Shown: positions 25,608 through 33,704, numbered from the stretch's first letter. The stretch: 39,440 nucleotides of DNA from Acetivibrio mesophilus (GCF_004102745.1 NZ_RLII01000028.1:1-39440), one strand, 5' to 3'. The notes: a model not told the origin generated them from the sequence alone. Translations and numbers: made by a program.

Positions 25608-26195
25608 ATGTATATAGAAAGTAATATATTGTTTATATTTGGAATACCATTATGGGTATTAATTCGAATAATAATAAATATTGTGAGATATAGAAAAAGG
25701 AAACCTTTATCAATAAAAAGAGAATTGCTGCTAAGCGTATTTTATTATTACATATTATGTGTTTTAGGAGTTACGCTTTTTCCATTGATATTATTTTGGG
25801 GTGATATTTACGGCTCTTATGCTTCTGTAAATGTATTACCGGTATATACTACAGTCAAAGACATAATTTATACTTGCAGCAATTCCCCAATATCCGACTT
25901 TATGGTTAGATTCTGGATAAGGAACATCTTAGGGAATCTAATTCTTTTATTCCCCCTTGGAATATTACTGCCATTATTATGGGACAAGTTTAGAAATATT
26001 AGAACTGCAACCGTATTTGGCTTCTTTACATCCTTAAGTATTGAAGTAATACAGTTACTCTCAATGCTTATAGGCAACAGAGGACGTACCTTTGACATAG
26101 ACGATATTATTTTGAATACAGCAGGGGCCTTTCTGGGTGCCTTATTATTAAACAGGATAATGCGCATTAGAAAACACAAGCGAGTGCATGATTAA
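25608..26195 (+). CDS. VanZ-like family membrane protein
   Basis: 195 aa with about five membrane spans. The conserved VanZ-like marks are present in order: N-V-L-P-V-Y, R-N-I-L-G-N-L-I-L-L-F-P-L-G, S-L-S-I-E-V-I-Q-L, and R-T-F-D-I-D-D-I-I-L-N-T-A-G at the last span. The family is named after the teicoplanin-resistance accessory protein VanZ, but most chromosomal members have no proven role. No vanA/vanH/vanX genes are near. GAGGG precedes the ATG. Confidence 0.9.
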   Translation: MYIESNILFIFGIPLWVLIRIIINIVRYRKRKPLSIKRELLLSVFYYYILCVLGVTLFPLILFWGDIYGSYASVNVLPVYTTVKDIIYTCSNSPISDFMVRFWIRNILGNLILLFPLGILLPLLWDKFRNIRTATVFGFFTSLSIEVIQLLSMLIGNRGRTFDIDDIILNTAGAFLGALLLNRIMRIRKHKRVHD

Positions 26196-26199
26196 ATAT

Positions 26200-26775
26200 A
26201 CATATTGAAATTTGCTCTTTTACATTCGGTCTAGGTATACTTCCATGTTCTTTTCCCATTAACCTAACCTCTTAGCAAACTCGCCATTTGGGCCAAATTC
26301 TGTATACTTGATTATATTCCCATTAGCATCTGTTCGATTTTCAACCGAATTCGGTATTTCTTACGACTTTGGTTTGTTCCTTGGCTTAGGATTACTGCCA
26401 TTCCCGTCATAATCCTGTGCATTATGGACCAAAAATTCCTTGCTCTGTTAGATAATAAGTGTGCCAATCTTCCACCTCAAAATTATATACCTTTATCGAC
26501 ATACCTTTATCGACGTGTCGAAAACTTCTATTTCAACTTTTTCTATAGTTTTTAACTCACCTGTATAAAACCTTAATATATGACCTGCTTTTAGCTCACC
26601 CGCCTCTGTCAAGCCCTTGCCTTCACCCCAGAACGTATGCGTATCTGTGGTATTTATCTCTTCTCCGTCAACATATACATGGACTAGCTTTCTTACTTCT
26701 CTTACAAATACTTTGCTTACTTTCTTCAAGCCTTTATCTCCTGTCTCAACGTTCTCCGAATATACAAGGTCTCCC
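26200..26775 (-). pseudogene. Broken HINT domain plus polymorphic-toxin (type 24-like) remnant
   Basis: On the minus strand, from 26775 down, the translation reads G-D-L-V-Y-S-E-N-V-E-T-G, V-H-V-Y-V-D-G-E-E-I-N-T-T-D-T-H-T-F-W and G-E-L-K-A-G-H. These are standard pretoxin-HINT motifs (T-D-T-H-P-F-W in intact forms). A 14-bp tandem duplication (26487-26514) breaks the frame; after it V-Y-N-F-E-V-E-D-W-H-T-Y-Y follows in the next frame. An extra T in the run at 26431-26435 breaks it again just before L-V-H-N-A. Downstream, R-T-D-A-N-G-N-I-I-K-Y-T-E-F-G-P-N-G-E and H-G-S-I-P-R-P-N-V resemble the type 24 polymorphic toxin domain, with stops at 26361-26363 and 26259-26261. No N-terminal delivery domain remains. 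Confidence 0.85.
26487..26514. repeat. Exact 14-bp tandem duplication
   Basis: ATACCTTTATCGAC occurs twice without spacing (26487-26500 and 26501-26514), inside the HINT remnant. Removing one copy restores the reading frame from F-D-T-S-I-K-V into Y-N-F-E-V-E-D-W-H, so it is a frame-breaking lesion. Confidence 0.95.
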
Positions 26776-27066
26776 TCCTAAACATAAAGTTCATTAATTA
26801 TTCTCCCCCCAAGTTAACTGGCAGCCTTAAATAATAAGATTTGATTTTTTAATTATAATCCATTTCATTGTACAACCAAAATTTAACGTTCTAGTTGTTA
26901 AACTACTGTTAATATCACGATTTGTATTATTTGTAATATTTTTAGTGATGTTTCATTTTATAAAATGGTACATTTTGTGATTATTATATCTATTTCAAAA
27001 ACTTTTCAAGTCCAAAATAAGCCCATGGGCTTTTTACCTCCAATTCAAACGAAAGGACTGATAACA
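26776..27066. other. AT-rich gap at the left side of the mobile element
   Basis: No gene seen. It contains a perfect CATTTTATAAAATG palindrome (26954-26967) and a 14-bp palindrome AAGCCCATGGGCTT (27019-27032) followed by TTT, which may be a short hairpin in the leader of the next gene. The left end of the element should lie here or close by. Confidence 0.4.
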
Positions 27067-27306
27067 ATGAAATTGATACACGCAGAATATAACCCGATGC
27101 ATAACAGCATCGACATTAACCACTATGACGGCTACGTCCTCCGGATTGACTGTAATCAGGCTGAATCCGGGATACGGACCACTCCTAATTCCCAGAGGTG
27201 TCTGAATGCTCTGGCGATTGATAATCCGCTGGAATATGTCCGGCTTGCGCTGAATGATGAGATGCAGGCATGGGTGGATGCGGAGGATAGTTTGGAAGCT
27301 TTTTAA
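27067..27306 (+). CDS. Small DUF6061-like protein of the mobile element
   Basis: 79 aa starting M-K-L-I-H-A-E-Y-N with AAAGGA upstream. The frame is open from 26965, but those extra residues are hydrophobic and lack an SD. The pattern (M-K-L-x4-E-Y-N, D-G-Y-V-L-R-I-D-C, L-D/N-A-L-A-I-D-N-P-L-E-Y-V-R-L-A-L) fits DUF6061, small proteins common on integrative elements of Lachnospiraceae and relatives. Its function is unknown. Higher GC than the surrounding sequence. A strong terminator follows directly. Confidence 0.7.
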   Translation: MKLIHAEYNPMHNSIDINHYDGYVLRIDCNQAESGIRTTPNSQRCLNALAIDNPLEYVRLALNDEMQAWVDAEDSLEAF

Positions 27307-27313
27307 TGTCTTA

Positions 27314-27345
27314 CAAGCCCTACCATCGGTAGGGCTTGCCTTTTT
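27314..27345 (+). terminator. Strong rho-independent terminator
   Basis: CAAGCCCTACC (27314-27324) and GGTAGGGCTTG (27328-27338) form a perfect 11-bp stem with a 3-nt loop, then CC and TTTTT. It ends the small DUF6061-like gene and separates it from the convergent ATPase gene. Confidence 0.95.
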
Positions 27346-27350
27346 CCATA

Positions 27351-29024
27351 TTACTCTGTTATTCCCATCAGATAGTCATATCCTTGTTTATCTGCAATCA
27401 AATTATAAGCATCAATAAATTGAACTACAAAATTGCGAGCACTATCTTCATTATTACGAAGCCAAAAGTCATACATTTTCTCTACTCCACCCAATGTCTC
27501 CTCCATATATGCAAACCAATGCTTATACCCATTAGACTCATATTCATTTTCAGTCCAATCCTTAAAGCAGATTTCATAGGGCATTCTGACATCGCTAATA
27601 GTACTCTCAAATTCCGAATAACGAATCGGATCTTTAAGTAATTTAAACATTCCCTCTTCAACATCTTCAGGCAAAAACATTATATTTTGACTTCTATTCT
27701 CTACATAATCCAATTGTGCTCTACTTGCTTTTCTATAAAGATCATGATCTAACACAATCAAACTATTTAAAAACTCGGGTACTTTTTTTTCATGCAAATG
27801 CAAGTAATGAGTAAAGCCTAAATTAACATCAACAATATTAAAATAATTTTCAAAATTATATTCTAAATGTTGTGATAATAAATATAAAAGAAAGTGTTTT
27901 GCACGCTCATCTTCCAGATATACATTTACGCTTTGCCTTACCATAGAAGGTTGCATATTCATGTCATCAGTAATTTCTTTTAACTCTGAAGATTTTCTTA
28001 CATTACGTCCTTTTACCATTCGCTTGCTATCACCAACTTCTCCAACATAATATGATTCAAGATAAATTATCTCACTTTCATAATTATATGAAATTGTTGA
28101 TACATCTATACCCTTTTCTAGCATTTTACGAATTTCTTTTCGCTGCAAGTTATTTACCTCTTGCAAAACCATTGGCGAATGTGTTGTAAATATTATCTGA
28201 ATATTGTATTCTCGAGATGTTTTATACAGAAAATTCACTAATTTTTTTTGCGAATAGCCATAAAGAGTTGCGTCCAACTCATCAATGAGTAATATTCCAC
28301 CTTTGTACTTATTGCCATATTCATCCTTCAAACGCTTAAAAGACAATATAGCCAATATTATCTTTCCTATGTTGCTCTCTCCCGCAGAGTTTGTAAACAC
28401 ATCATGTGTACTATCATTTACACCCACAAAATTTCTTCGTGCATCAGCTTTTTCCATGGTAGCAACTGCGTTTTTTGCCTCTTGAATCGATAATAATTCT
28501 TTATATGTTTTTACAAAATATGTATTTTCCTCTTCCGTTAATTGTATATCTATATTCTTTGTCTTTCCTGTTTCGCCAATCGGAAATAATCTGCCTAGAC
28601 TCAAATAATAAACAGGTAACTGCACATAGCCAGTCCCCTTCGCCTTGCTTTTAGCATTCCAAAAGCGAATATCATTCGGATTTGTTTTAGTTGGACGCCT
28701 AATACTCATCATTTTGATTTCATCATCATTATAATAGCCTCTTTTATAGAACTTCAAAGTCCAAATATGTTCTCCATGATGATCAAAATTTTTCGAGATT
28801 TTAAATTTTTCTTTAAACTGCGATTTGAAATTATATCCATCAATAGTTGTGCAACCATACATTGGATGACCACTTGAAATAGTAAAAGGTTGACCTAACA
28901 TACCCAGCAATGTTGTTTTTAAAGTGGCATTTCGTCCAGCGATAGCAGTAATATTCTTACCGATATCTAAAGATAAATTTTCAATCGCACGAAATTTTTC
29001 TACTTCTATACTTTCAATTATCAC
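27351..29024 (-). CDS. OLD-like AAA ATPase with C-terminal TOPRIM domain
   Basis: 557 aa. The N-terminal ABC-type ATPase has a Walker A at 30-39 (G-R-N-A-T-L-K-T-T), signature S-A-G-E at 213-216, Walker B G-I-L-L-I-D-E-L at 243-250 with D-A-T-L after it, and the switch T-T-H-S-P at 280-284. The C-terminal part from about 365 resembles a TOPRIM: E371-D-E, then V-L-D426-H-D428, then L-P-E-D-V-E-E. This is the layout of OLD nucleases and of many AAA_15 defence ATPases. The Walker A lacks the usual G before K (Leu instead). The start is GTG, overlapping the methyltransferase stop by 4 nt (GTGA). Likely a DNA-acting ATPase/nuclease working with the methyltransferase and ParB-like protein. Confidence 0.88.
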   Translation of the reverse strand: MIIESIEVEKFRAIENLSLDIGKNITAIAGRNATLKTTLLGMLGQPFTISSGHPMYGCTTIDGYNFKSQFKEKFKISKNFDHHGEHIWTLKFYKRGYYNDDEIKMMSIRRPTKTNPNDIRFWNAKSKAKGTGYVQLPVYYLSLGRLFPIGETGKTKNIDIQLTEEENTYFVKTYKELLSIQEAKNAVATMEKADARRNFVGVNDSTHDVFTNSAGESNIGKIILAILSFKRLKDEYGNKYKGGILLIDELDATLYGYSQKKLVNFLYKTSREYNIQIIFTTHSPMVLQEVNNLQRKEIRKMLEKGIDVSTISYNYESEIIYLESYYVGEVGDSKRMVKGRNVRKSSELKEITDDMNMQPSMVRQSVNVYLEDERAKHFLLYLLSQHLEYNFENYFNIVDVNLGFTHYLHLHEKKVPEFLNSLIVLDHDLYRKASRAQLDYVENRSQNIMFLPEDVEEGMFKLLKDPIRYSEFESTISDVRMPYEICFKDWTENEYESNGYKHWFAYMEETLGGVEKMYDFWLRNNEDSARNFVVQFIDAYNLIADKQGYDYLMGITE

Positions 29025-29908
29025 GATTCATTCACCTCGCGTAAATTAATATTAATTTCCTGATTTAGTAACTCTTGATTCGTCGGGCAAAACTTATTAT
29101 CATTAAAAACTATTACTTCTGAACTCTTTCCTGTATTAGCTGCACTATAATTCAAATCATACCTCCTTATACACTGTTGCTTATACAATTCTATTATTTC
29201 AGGAGTGTCATCATAAGTAATAATCCAATTCCCTGGAACCCCATTTAAAATTAACTGAGCAATCTTAGCATGATCTTCTTTGTCAAAAAAGTTCTTATAC
29301 AATTCTGGTCCCTTATTAAAATATGGTGGATCAAAGTACGTCAACGAATTTTGACCATAGTTAGGCAAAACATTCTCAATAAAACTAACAATTTCTTTGT
29401 TGTATACTTTGATATGCTTTTTATATTTTGCAATCGCTCGAATTCTCTCCACTAATTTTTCTGCATTGTATCTTGCATCTATTCCATAATTTCCTGTTTG
29501 TTCAAATCCTCCTATAGGTCCACCCTTTAATATGCCGGACCTATTTGTTCGATTAAGAAAAAATGTAGCAAAAGCCAGATCTAAAGAATACTTTTTGTTT
29601 TGTTCTACATATATCTCCTTTTGTTTTTTCCATTCATCAATGTTAACCGGCGTATATAATATTCTATCCACAAGATTTTCTGACTCACTAATTATTGCCC
29701 TCCACACCGAATAAATAGCCTTGTCATAATCATTTATGACGATATCATCTACATAACCTTCCATCAAGAGCATAAGAGCTACCCCTGCTCCCCCAGCAAA
29801 CGGCTCAATATACGTACCATTTTTAATATTCATTTTATTTATCATCAATCCCATAAATGGTGCAAGTTTACCCTTACCCCCAGGATAACGTAATGGCGAA
29901 TACAGCAT
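29021..29908 (-). CDS. D12-class DNA adenine-N6 methyltransferase (Dam/DpnM-like)
   Basis: 295 aa. It methylates adenine N6 in a specific DNA site using S-adenosylmethionine. Marks: S-P-L-R-Y-P-G-G-K at 4-12, E-P-F-A-G-G-A-G at 35-42 (cofactor loop, motif I), F-F-L-N-R-T-N-R-S-G-I at 116-126, and the catalytic D-P-P-Y at 193-196. The frame is open to 29947, but GGAGG stands 6 nt before the ATG at 29908. No classical restriction endonuclease is adjacent; instead the next gene is an OLD-like ATPase, overlapping by 4 nt, and the preceding one a ParB-domain protein 16 nt away. The recognition site cannot be read from the sequence. Confidence 0.94.
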   Translation of the reverse strand: MLYSPLRYPGGKGKLAPFMGLMINKMNIKNGTYIEPFAGGAGVALMLLMEGYVDDIVINDYDKAIYSVWRAIISESENLVDRILYTPVNIDEWKKQKEIYVEQNKKYSLDLAFATFFLNRTNRSGILKGGPIGGFEQTGNYGIDARYNAEKLVERIRAIAKYKKHIKVYNKEIVSFIENVLPNYGQNSLTYFDPPYFNKGPELYKNFFDKEDHAKIAQLILNGVPGNWIITYDDTPEIIELYKQQCIRRYDLNYSAANTGKSSEVIVFNDNKFCPTNQELLNQEININLREVNES

Positions 29909-29924
29909 TAAAAGCCTCCATTTC

Positions 29925-31385
29925 TTAACTATTGAGACAAATTTCAATAATCCGCCTCAAATTGTCAAAATAAAAAATCAAAACATCTTTGTTTGGTACG
30001 ACTGAATCATAATGTACATATCCATTAAAAATACTAAAAATCTTATCACTCTTTTTAAGTTGAACCAAATTGCTGTGTTCTACAGAATTCAGCAACTTCT
30101 TGACCCGCATACTTTCTAGTGCGGCCACATATGTTCCTTCAAGATGACCCTCATCTATTTTACTTGACTCATTAACTCTATTTAGATAATACTTCAAGCT
30201 CAGTTCCAATAAAACTCTCAATAAAACTGCCTGGGCATTAACACAATAATTTAAATTGAGTCGCTTTAATTCATTAATAATATCATTTATTTTTACAACA
30301 GTACAATTAACTTTAAAATCTTCCGGAATCAAAACATTTCTCTTAGATGTAAATTGCTTATTACTAGTTGCATTCACAGCCTTTTCTTCTTCCTTGCCGC
30401 TCATCTTCTCACTAGTTTCCGGTTTTACATCTACATTAGTCTTCGGTTCAGGTGCTACATAGATATTTTTATTCCCAGATTTATTTTCAATAATCAATTT
30501 GTTGTCTTCCAAAAATTGCATTAATTGAGGAATATCCTCGTATGTACTTCGTGTTCCGTTAAAATCACTTGCGTAATCCGGTATAAATGCAGCTTGCGCT
30601 ACAATATGCAATATTTTGTCAAACACATCCTTTGCCAGAGACGTTTTTATATGATAATCATCATCATAATCTAAATCAATAATTTCCCTTAGTCTTTTAG
30701 CATCCGCCTTAGAAGGTTTTGCACTAAAAAGTCTTGTTAAACGCGTTGTTTTTATTTCTTGTAAATTTAAATATTCTTCGCACTCAGTTTGTGTCCAAAA
30801 AGGCAATTTTAACACATAATCAATGATTCTATATTCTTTTAATCCCGTTTTTATTTTAGCCAATGACACCCCTGTTATCATTGATATTTCTTCAATCGAC
30901 TTTCCAGCATCAAATTCTAATGCAAAAAATTTATGTTTGGAAATCGTTGACCATTTTTTAATACCATCTATATGCTTTGCCGCTAAAGAACTTTGTGCTT
31001 CCAGACGATTTTTCATAACATCTGCATCTACAACTGCCAATGTCTGCTTTAATTCATTATTCATCAATAACGATATTTTATCGACAGATGCTAATCTTCT
31101 ATTTGCTATTAATTGAGGATTCATTAGTATCTTACAAGCACATATTCTACGATTCCCCTCTAATACAATCCATCTTCCATTTTCTTCTGTAATAATTACT
31201 CTTTCTCCAGCATATAATCCGCCGCTTTTTGCAATATCCTGTGCCAATTGTTCTACTTCTTCATTTTCGATTAAATAGTCTACAATACTCTGCTGCGTAG
31301 GGTTTGGTGGCACTATAAATCGTGGATTTTTTTCATCTAAATAAAGGTCATCAAGTTGTATCTCTTTTGTAGTATATCTAGGCAT
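29925..31385 (-). CDS. ParB/Srx-domain protein of the modification-ATPase operon
   Basis: 486 aa. Residues about 8-90 are a ParB/sulfiredoxin-type N domain: I-Q-L-D-D-L-Y-L-D-E-K-N-P-R-F, then V-L-E-G-N-R-R at 74-80, the counterpart of the ParB nucleotide-binding box. A helix-turn-helix-like segment follows at about 160-185 (K-S-I-E-E-I-S-M-I-T-G-V-S-L-A-K-I). Then comes a charged linker (311-350), and a helical C-terminal domain (365-486) with N-G-Y-V-H-Y at 454-459, reminiscent of degenerate HEPN/DUF4145-like domains. AAGGAGGG is 6 nt from the ATG at 31385, one nucleotide after the Xre stop. No ParA is present, so it is not an ordinary partition protein; CTP-clamp or nuclease activity is possible. 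Confidence 0.85.
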   Translation of the reverse strand: MPRYTTKEIQLDDLYLDEKNPRFIVPPNPTQQSIVDYLIENEEVEQLAQDIAKSGGLYAGERVIITEENGRWIVLEGNRRICACKILMNPQLIANRRLASVDKISLLMNNELKQTLAVVDADVMKNRLEAQSSLAAKHIDGIKKWSTISKHKFFALEFDAGKSIEEISMITGVSLAKIKTGLKEYRIIDYVLKLPFWTQTECEEYLNLQEIKTTRLTRLFSAKPSKADAKRLREIIDLDYDDDYHIKTSLAKDVFDKILHIVAQAAFIPDYASDFNGTRSTYEDIPQLMQFLEDNKLIIENKSGNKNIYVAPEPKTNVDVKPETSEKMSGKEEEKAVNATSNKQFTSKRNVLIPEDFKVNCTVVKINDIINELKRLNLNYCVNAQAVLLRVLLELSLKYYLNRVNESSKIDEGHLEGTYVAALESMRVKKLLNSVEHSNLVQLKKSDKIFSIFNGYVHYDSVVPNKDVLIFYFDNLRRIIEICLNS

Positions 31386-31386
31386 C

Positions 31387-31602
31387 TTAACCCTCCTTGC
31401 TTTCCGCAATTTCGCACACATCGCCTATATCACAATTCAGAAATTCACATATCTTTATAATGATTTCTAATGATACATTTTCATTCTGATTAAGTTTTGT
31501 AAGTGTATTAGGCGAAATCTCTACCTTCTTGCGGAATTCCGCACGACTCATCTCATTTTCTGCTATCTTGACCCATAATTTTTTATAACTAATTTTTCTC
31601 AT
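31387..31602 (-). CDS. Small Xre-family HTH regulator
   Basis: 71 aa, first gene of the four-gene operon. M-R-K-I-S-Y-K-K-L-W-V-K-I-A-E-N is the usual N-terminus of YozG-like regulators, followed by S-R-A-E-F-R-K-K-V-E-I-S-P-N-T-L-T-K-L and I-C-E-F-L-N-C-D-I-G-D-V. The frame is open to 31647, but that would start within the promoter, so the ATG at 31602 is used; the SD (AGGA) is 12 nt away and weak, which may keep the regulator level low. It probably represses its own operon through the inverted repeat at 31649-31690. Confidence 0.9.
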   Translation of the reverse strand: MRKISYKKLWVKIAENEMSRAEFRKKVEISPNTLTKLNQNENVSLEIIIKICEFLNCDIGDVCEIAESKEG

Positions 31603-31625
31603 TAAATCGCACCATCCTATGATAT

Positions 31626-31690
31626 ATAATAAGCCATATATATACAAAATGCAACAAAAACTGTTGCGTTTGCAATAGTTTTTGTTGCAT
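31626..31690 (-). promoter_or_regulatory. Operon promoter embedded in a 42-bp inverted repeat (likely Xre operator)
   Basis: On the minus strand TTGCAT (31649-31654) and TATTAT (31626-31631) are 17 bp apart, about 24 bp before the Xre start. The -35 box is the end of an inverted repeat 31649-31690: 14-bp perfect arms (ATGCAACAAAAACT / AGTTTTTGTTGCAT), inside them TTGC / GCAA. The repeat can also be read as two adjacent 17-bp sites, GCAAC-N7-GTTGC at 31651-31667 and GCAAT-N7-GTTGC at 31672-31688. The hairpin could also stop transcripts from the gene ending at 31710. Confidence 0.8.
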
Positions 31691-31709
31691 TCATGCCAAT
31701 ATTCTTACA

Positions 31710-32183
31710 CTATATTTCCTGATAAATAATTTTATATAAATCTATTAATCTTTTCTGTCGAACATCTGGGCAGCCTCCAAAACCATTATATCTATCAACA
31801 TCATTAAATATCGTATTGTTTTGAAACACTCTATCACAACAAAACATTTTATGAATTGTACCTTCTCTCCCAACATGTACCGCTTCAACCTCATCTTTAG
31901 AAACCAGTTCACCAATAAATTGGTCGGCAGTAATATCTATTACTATTCTATCCTCCGTTATCAACCACACATGGCGCCTCGCTCTATTATGTTTATATGC
32001 ACCATTCACTTGAGTAGTTTTTATTCCATGCTCAAGTAGATACTGTCCCAACAAGTCACAAGAATGTTCGCAGCAATCGTCTGGAAATTTGTAAAATGGA
32101 TATAAACCTCTAAATTTGTCCGCATCTTTAGCTACATCTATGGCATCCCGAAATTGTCTTACTATTTTTTCAATTTCTTCCAT
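31710..32183 (-). CDS. Papain/transglutaminase-like cysteine peptidase candidate
   Basis: 157 aa, no family name recognised. A possible catalytic triad is in the order of the papain/transglutaminase fold: D-D-C37-C38-E-H-S-C-D-L-L at the start of a helix, R-H71-V-W-L-I on a strand, and V-I-D83-I-T-A-D-Q-F on the next. No signal peptide, so it acts in the cytoplasm. GGAGG stands 6 nt before the ATG at 32183 (a TTG at 32186 is possible). It follows the FAD oxidoreductase gene by 39 bp in the same direction. An amidase, peptidase or transglutaminase is possible; the evidence is only the residue pattern. Confidence 0.65.
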   Translation of the reverse strand: MEEIEKIVRQFRDAIDVAKDADKFRGLYPFYKFPDDCCEHSCDLLGQYLLEHGIKTTQVNGAYKHNRARRHVWLITEDRIVIDITADQFIGELVSKDEVEAVHVGREGTIHKMFCCDRVFQNNTIFNDVDRYNGFGGCPDVRQKRLIDLYKIIYQEI

Positions 32184-32222
32184 CAAATTCCTCCAAATCC
32201 AATATCTCTTTTATGAATTGCA

Positions 32223-33704
32223 TCATTCTTTATTTCTCCTTTTCATAATCCTCCATGCCGCAAATCTACCCATAGCCGCTGCCGTCGGAAGTCCGCCCGG
32301 TCCCATTAACCATTGACTTGCCAGCAATACATTATCAAGTCCCTTGACAACTCCCGGTACAGTAATACTCTTAGCCTGCTTAGTAGTTACAAAACTCATA
32401 TATGCTCCCTTATAAGAGTTGCAATATCTTGTATATGTCATCGGTGACCATACATCAATCACATGTATTTTCCCTGCTAAAAACGGATACTCTTTTTCAA
32501 CTCTTTGCAATGCTTGTTCTGCAATTTCAGCCTTCCTTTTTTCGTAACTCTCTTTGTCTATATAAAGCGACTCCCAATACTTATAATCGGATTCTGTCTG
32601 TGAAAAATTAGTTTGCAAAATAATTTTACCTTCCGGCGCAAAATTAGGTTCGTAATCATACGACTGAATACTCATACGCTTCACAGTCTGACTTCCCACA
32701 CTCATATCATCGCAAGAAAATATTCTTGTTCCTGTCAATTCCGGAAATACTCCATCTACAGCATAAGCAATTTGAAATCCACTACTAACCGGATATTTAT
32801 CTCTGTCTGCATACATTTTCATTAAACCTTTTGGCATATACTTTTCTGACAATAGTTTTCGGAATGTATAATCGGTATCGCAAGCACAAATAACATAATC
32901 AGCCTCTACTTTGCTTCCGTTCTCTAACAAAATCCCTTCTGCCATTTTACCGTCTATCAAGATTGATTTTACACCCGCATTGGTATGTATTACACCACCA
33001 TATCCTTTATATTTTTCAGCAATACGAAGTGACATTGCCAACGATCCACCTTTCGGTATATCACCATTTCCTCCGGTCACTGTTCCATAAGATACAAGAA
33101 AAGCATACGCCTGATACCCGCTTGGCATATAATCAACGATTGCACGCTGAATTAATGGATGTTTAAAACGCATTGCCAGTTCATTGATATCCATATTTCC
33201 ATACTCTTTCATCACTTTTCCCATTGCCTTCATCGACATTCCTAATTTCATATAATCAATAAAGTTCATGGCATCAAAAGGCTTTTCCACAGGTACCGTC
33301 ATTGTTTCCGCCATAGACACATACTTTATCAATTTATTGATTTCCTCTTCGTCTTCAGGCGACAGTTCCAACATTTCTTTTCGCGTTCTTTCCTTATCTC
33401 TCCAAAAGGTCAATGTCTGACCATTCAACTTCGATGAAAAAAACATTTCTTTTTCGTGTACTTCCACAGTATCTCCCAATGCACCAATCTCTTTCCAGAG
33501 CTCGTGCAAAGCACTGCCCGGTCTTGTTCCGGTCAGCCAATGAATGCAATTATCAATAAAGTATCCCTCTCTCTTCCATCCGGTACAGTGTCCGCCAGGT
33601 AGTGCATTTTTTTCATAAATTTCTGTAGTAAATCCAGCCTTTTGCAACAACACCCCTGCTGTCATTCCTGCAATTCCACCACCAACAATTACAACCTTTT
33701 TCAT
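32223..33704 (-). CDS. FAD-dependent oxidoreductase, phytoene-desaturase (CrtI) superfamily
   Basis: 493 aa. The N-terminal dinucleotide fold V-V-I-V-G-G-G-I-A-G-M-T-A-G and the G-G-H-C-T-G-W segment are typical of CrtI/amine-oxidase-like flavoproteins. A further nucleotide segment A-D-Y-V-I-C-A-C-D occurs near the middle, and the C-terminal G-L-D-N-V-L-L-A-S-Q-W-L-M-G-P-G-G-L-P-T-A-A-A-M-G closes the FAD site. No phytoene synthase is present, so the substrate is not a carotenoid by context; such genes with a TetR partner occur as accessory redox genes. It follows tetR by 10 bp. Confidence 0.9.
   Translation of the reverse strand: MKKVVIVGGGIAGMTAGVLLQKAGFTTEIYEKNALPGGHCTGWKREGYFIDNCIHWLTGTRPGSALHELWKEIGALGDTVEVHEKEMFFSSKLNGQTLTFWRDKERTRKEMLELSPEDEEEINKLIKYVSMAETMTVPVEKPFDAMNFIDYMKLGMSMKAMGKVMKEYGNMDINELAMRFKHPLIQRAIVDYMPSGYQAYAFLVSYGTVTGGNGDIPKGGSLAMSLRIAEKYKGYGGVIHTNAGVKSILIDGKMAEGILLENGSKVEADYVICACDTDYTFRKLLSEKYMPKGLMKMYADRDKYPVSSGFQIAYAVDGVFPELTGTRIFSCDDMSVGSQTVKRMSIQSYDYEPNFAPEGKIILQTNFSQTESDYKYWESLYIDKESYEKRKAEIAEQALQRVEKEYPFLAGKIHVIDVWSPMTYTRYCNSYKGAYMSFVTTKQAKSITVPGVVKGLDNVLLASQWLMGPGGLPTAAAMGRFAAWRIMKRRNKE

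Noticed and set aside
25608-26195. Glycopeptide-resistance locus
   Set aside because: Only a VanZ-like membrane protein is present; no ligase, dehydrogenase or dipeptidase of a van cluster is nearby.
29925-31385. Plasmid or chromosome partition locus (parB)
   Set aside because: No ParA gene and no parS-like repeats; the gene is coupled to a methyltransferase and an ATPase instead.
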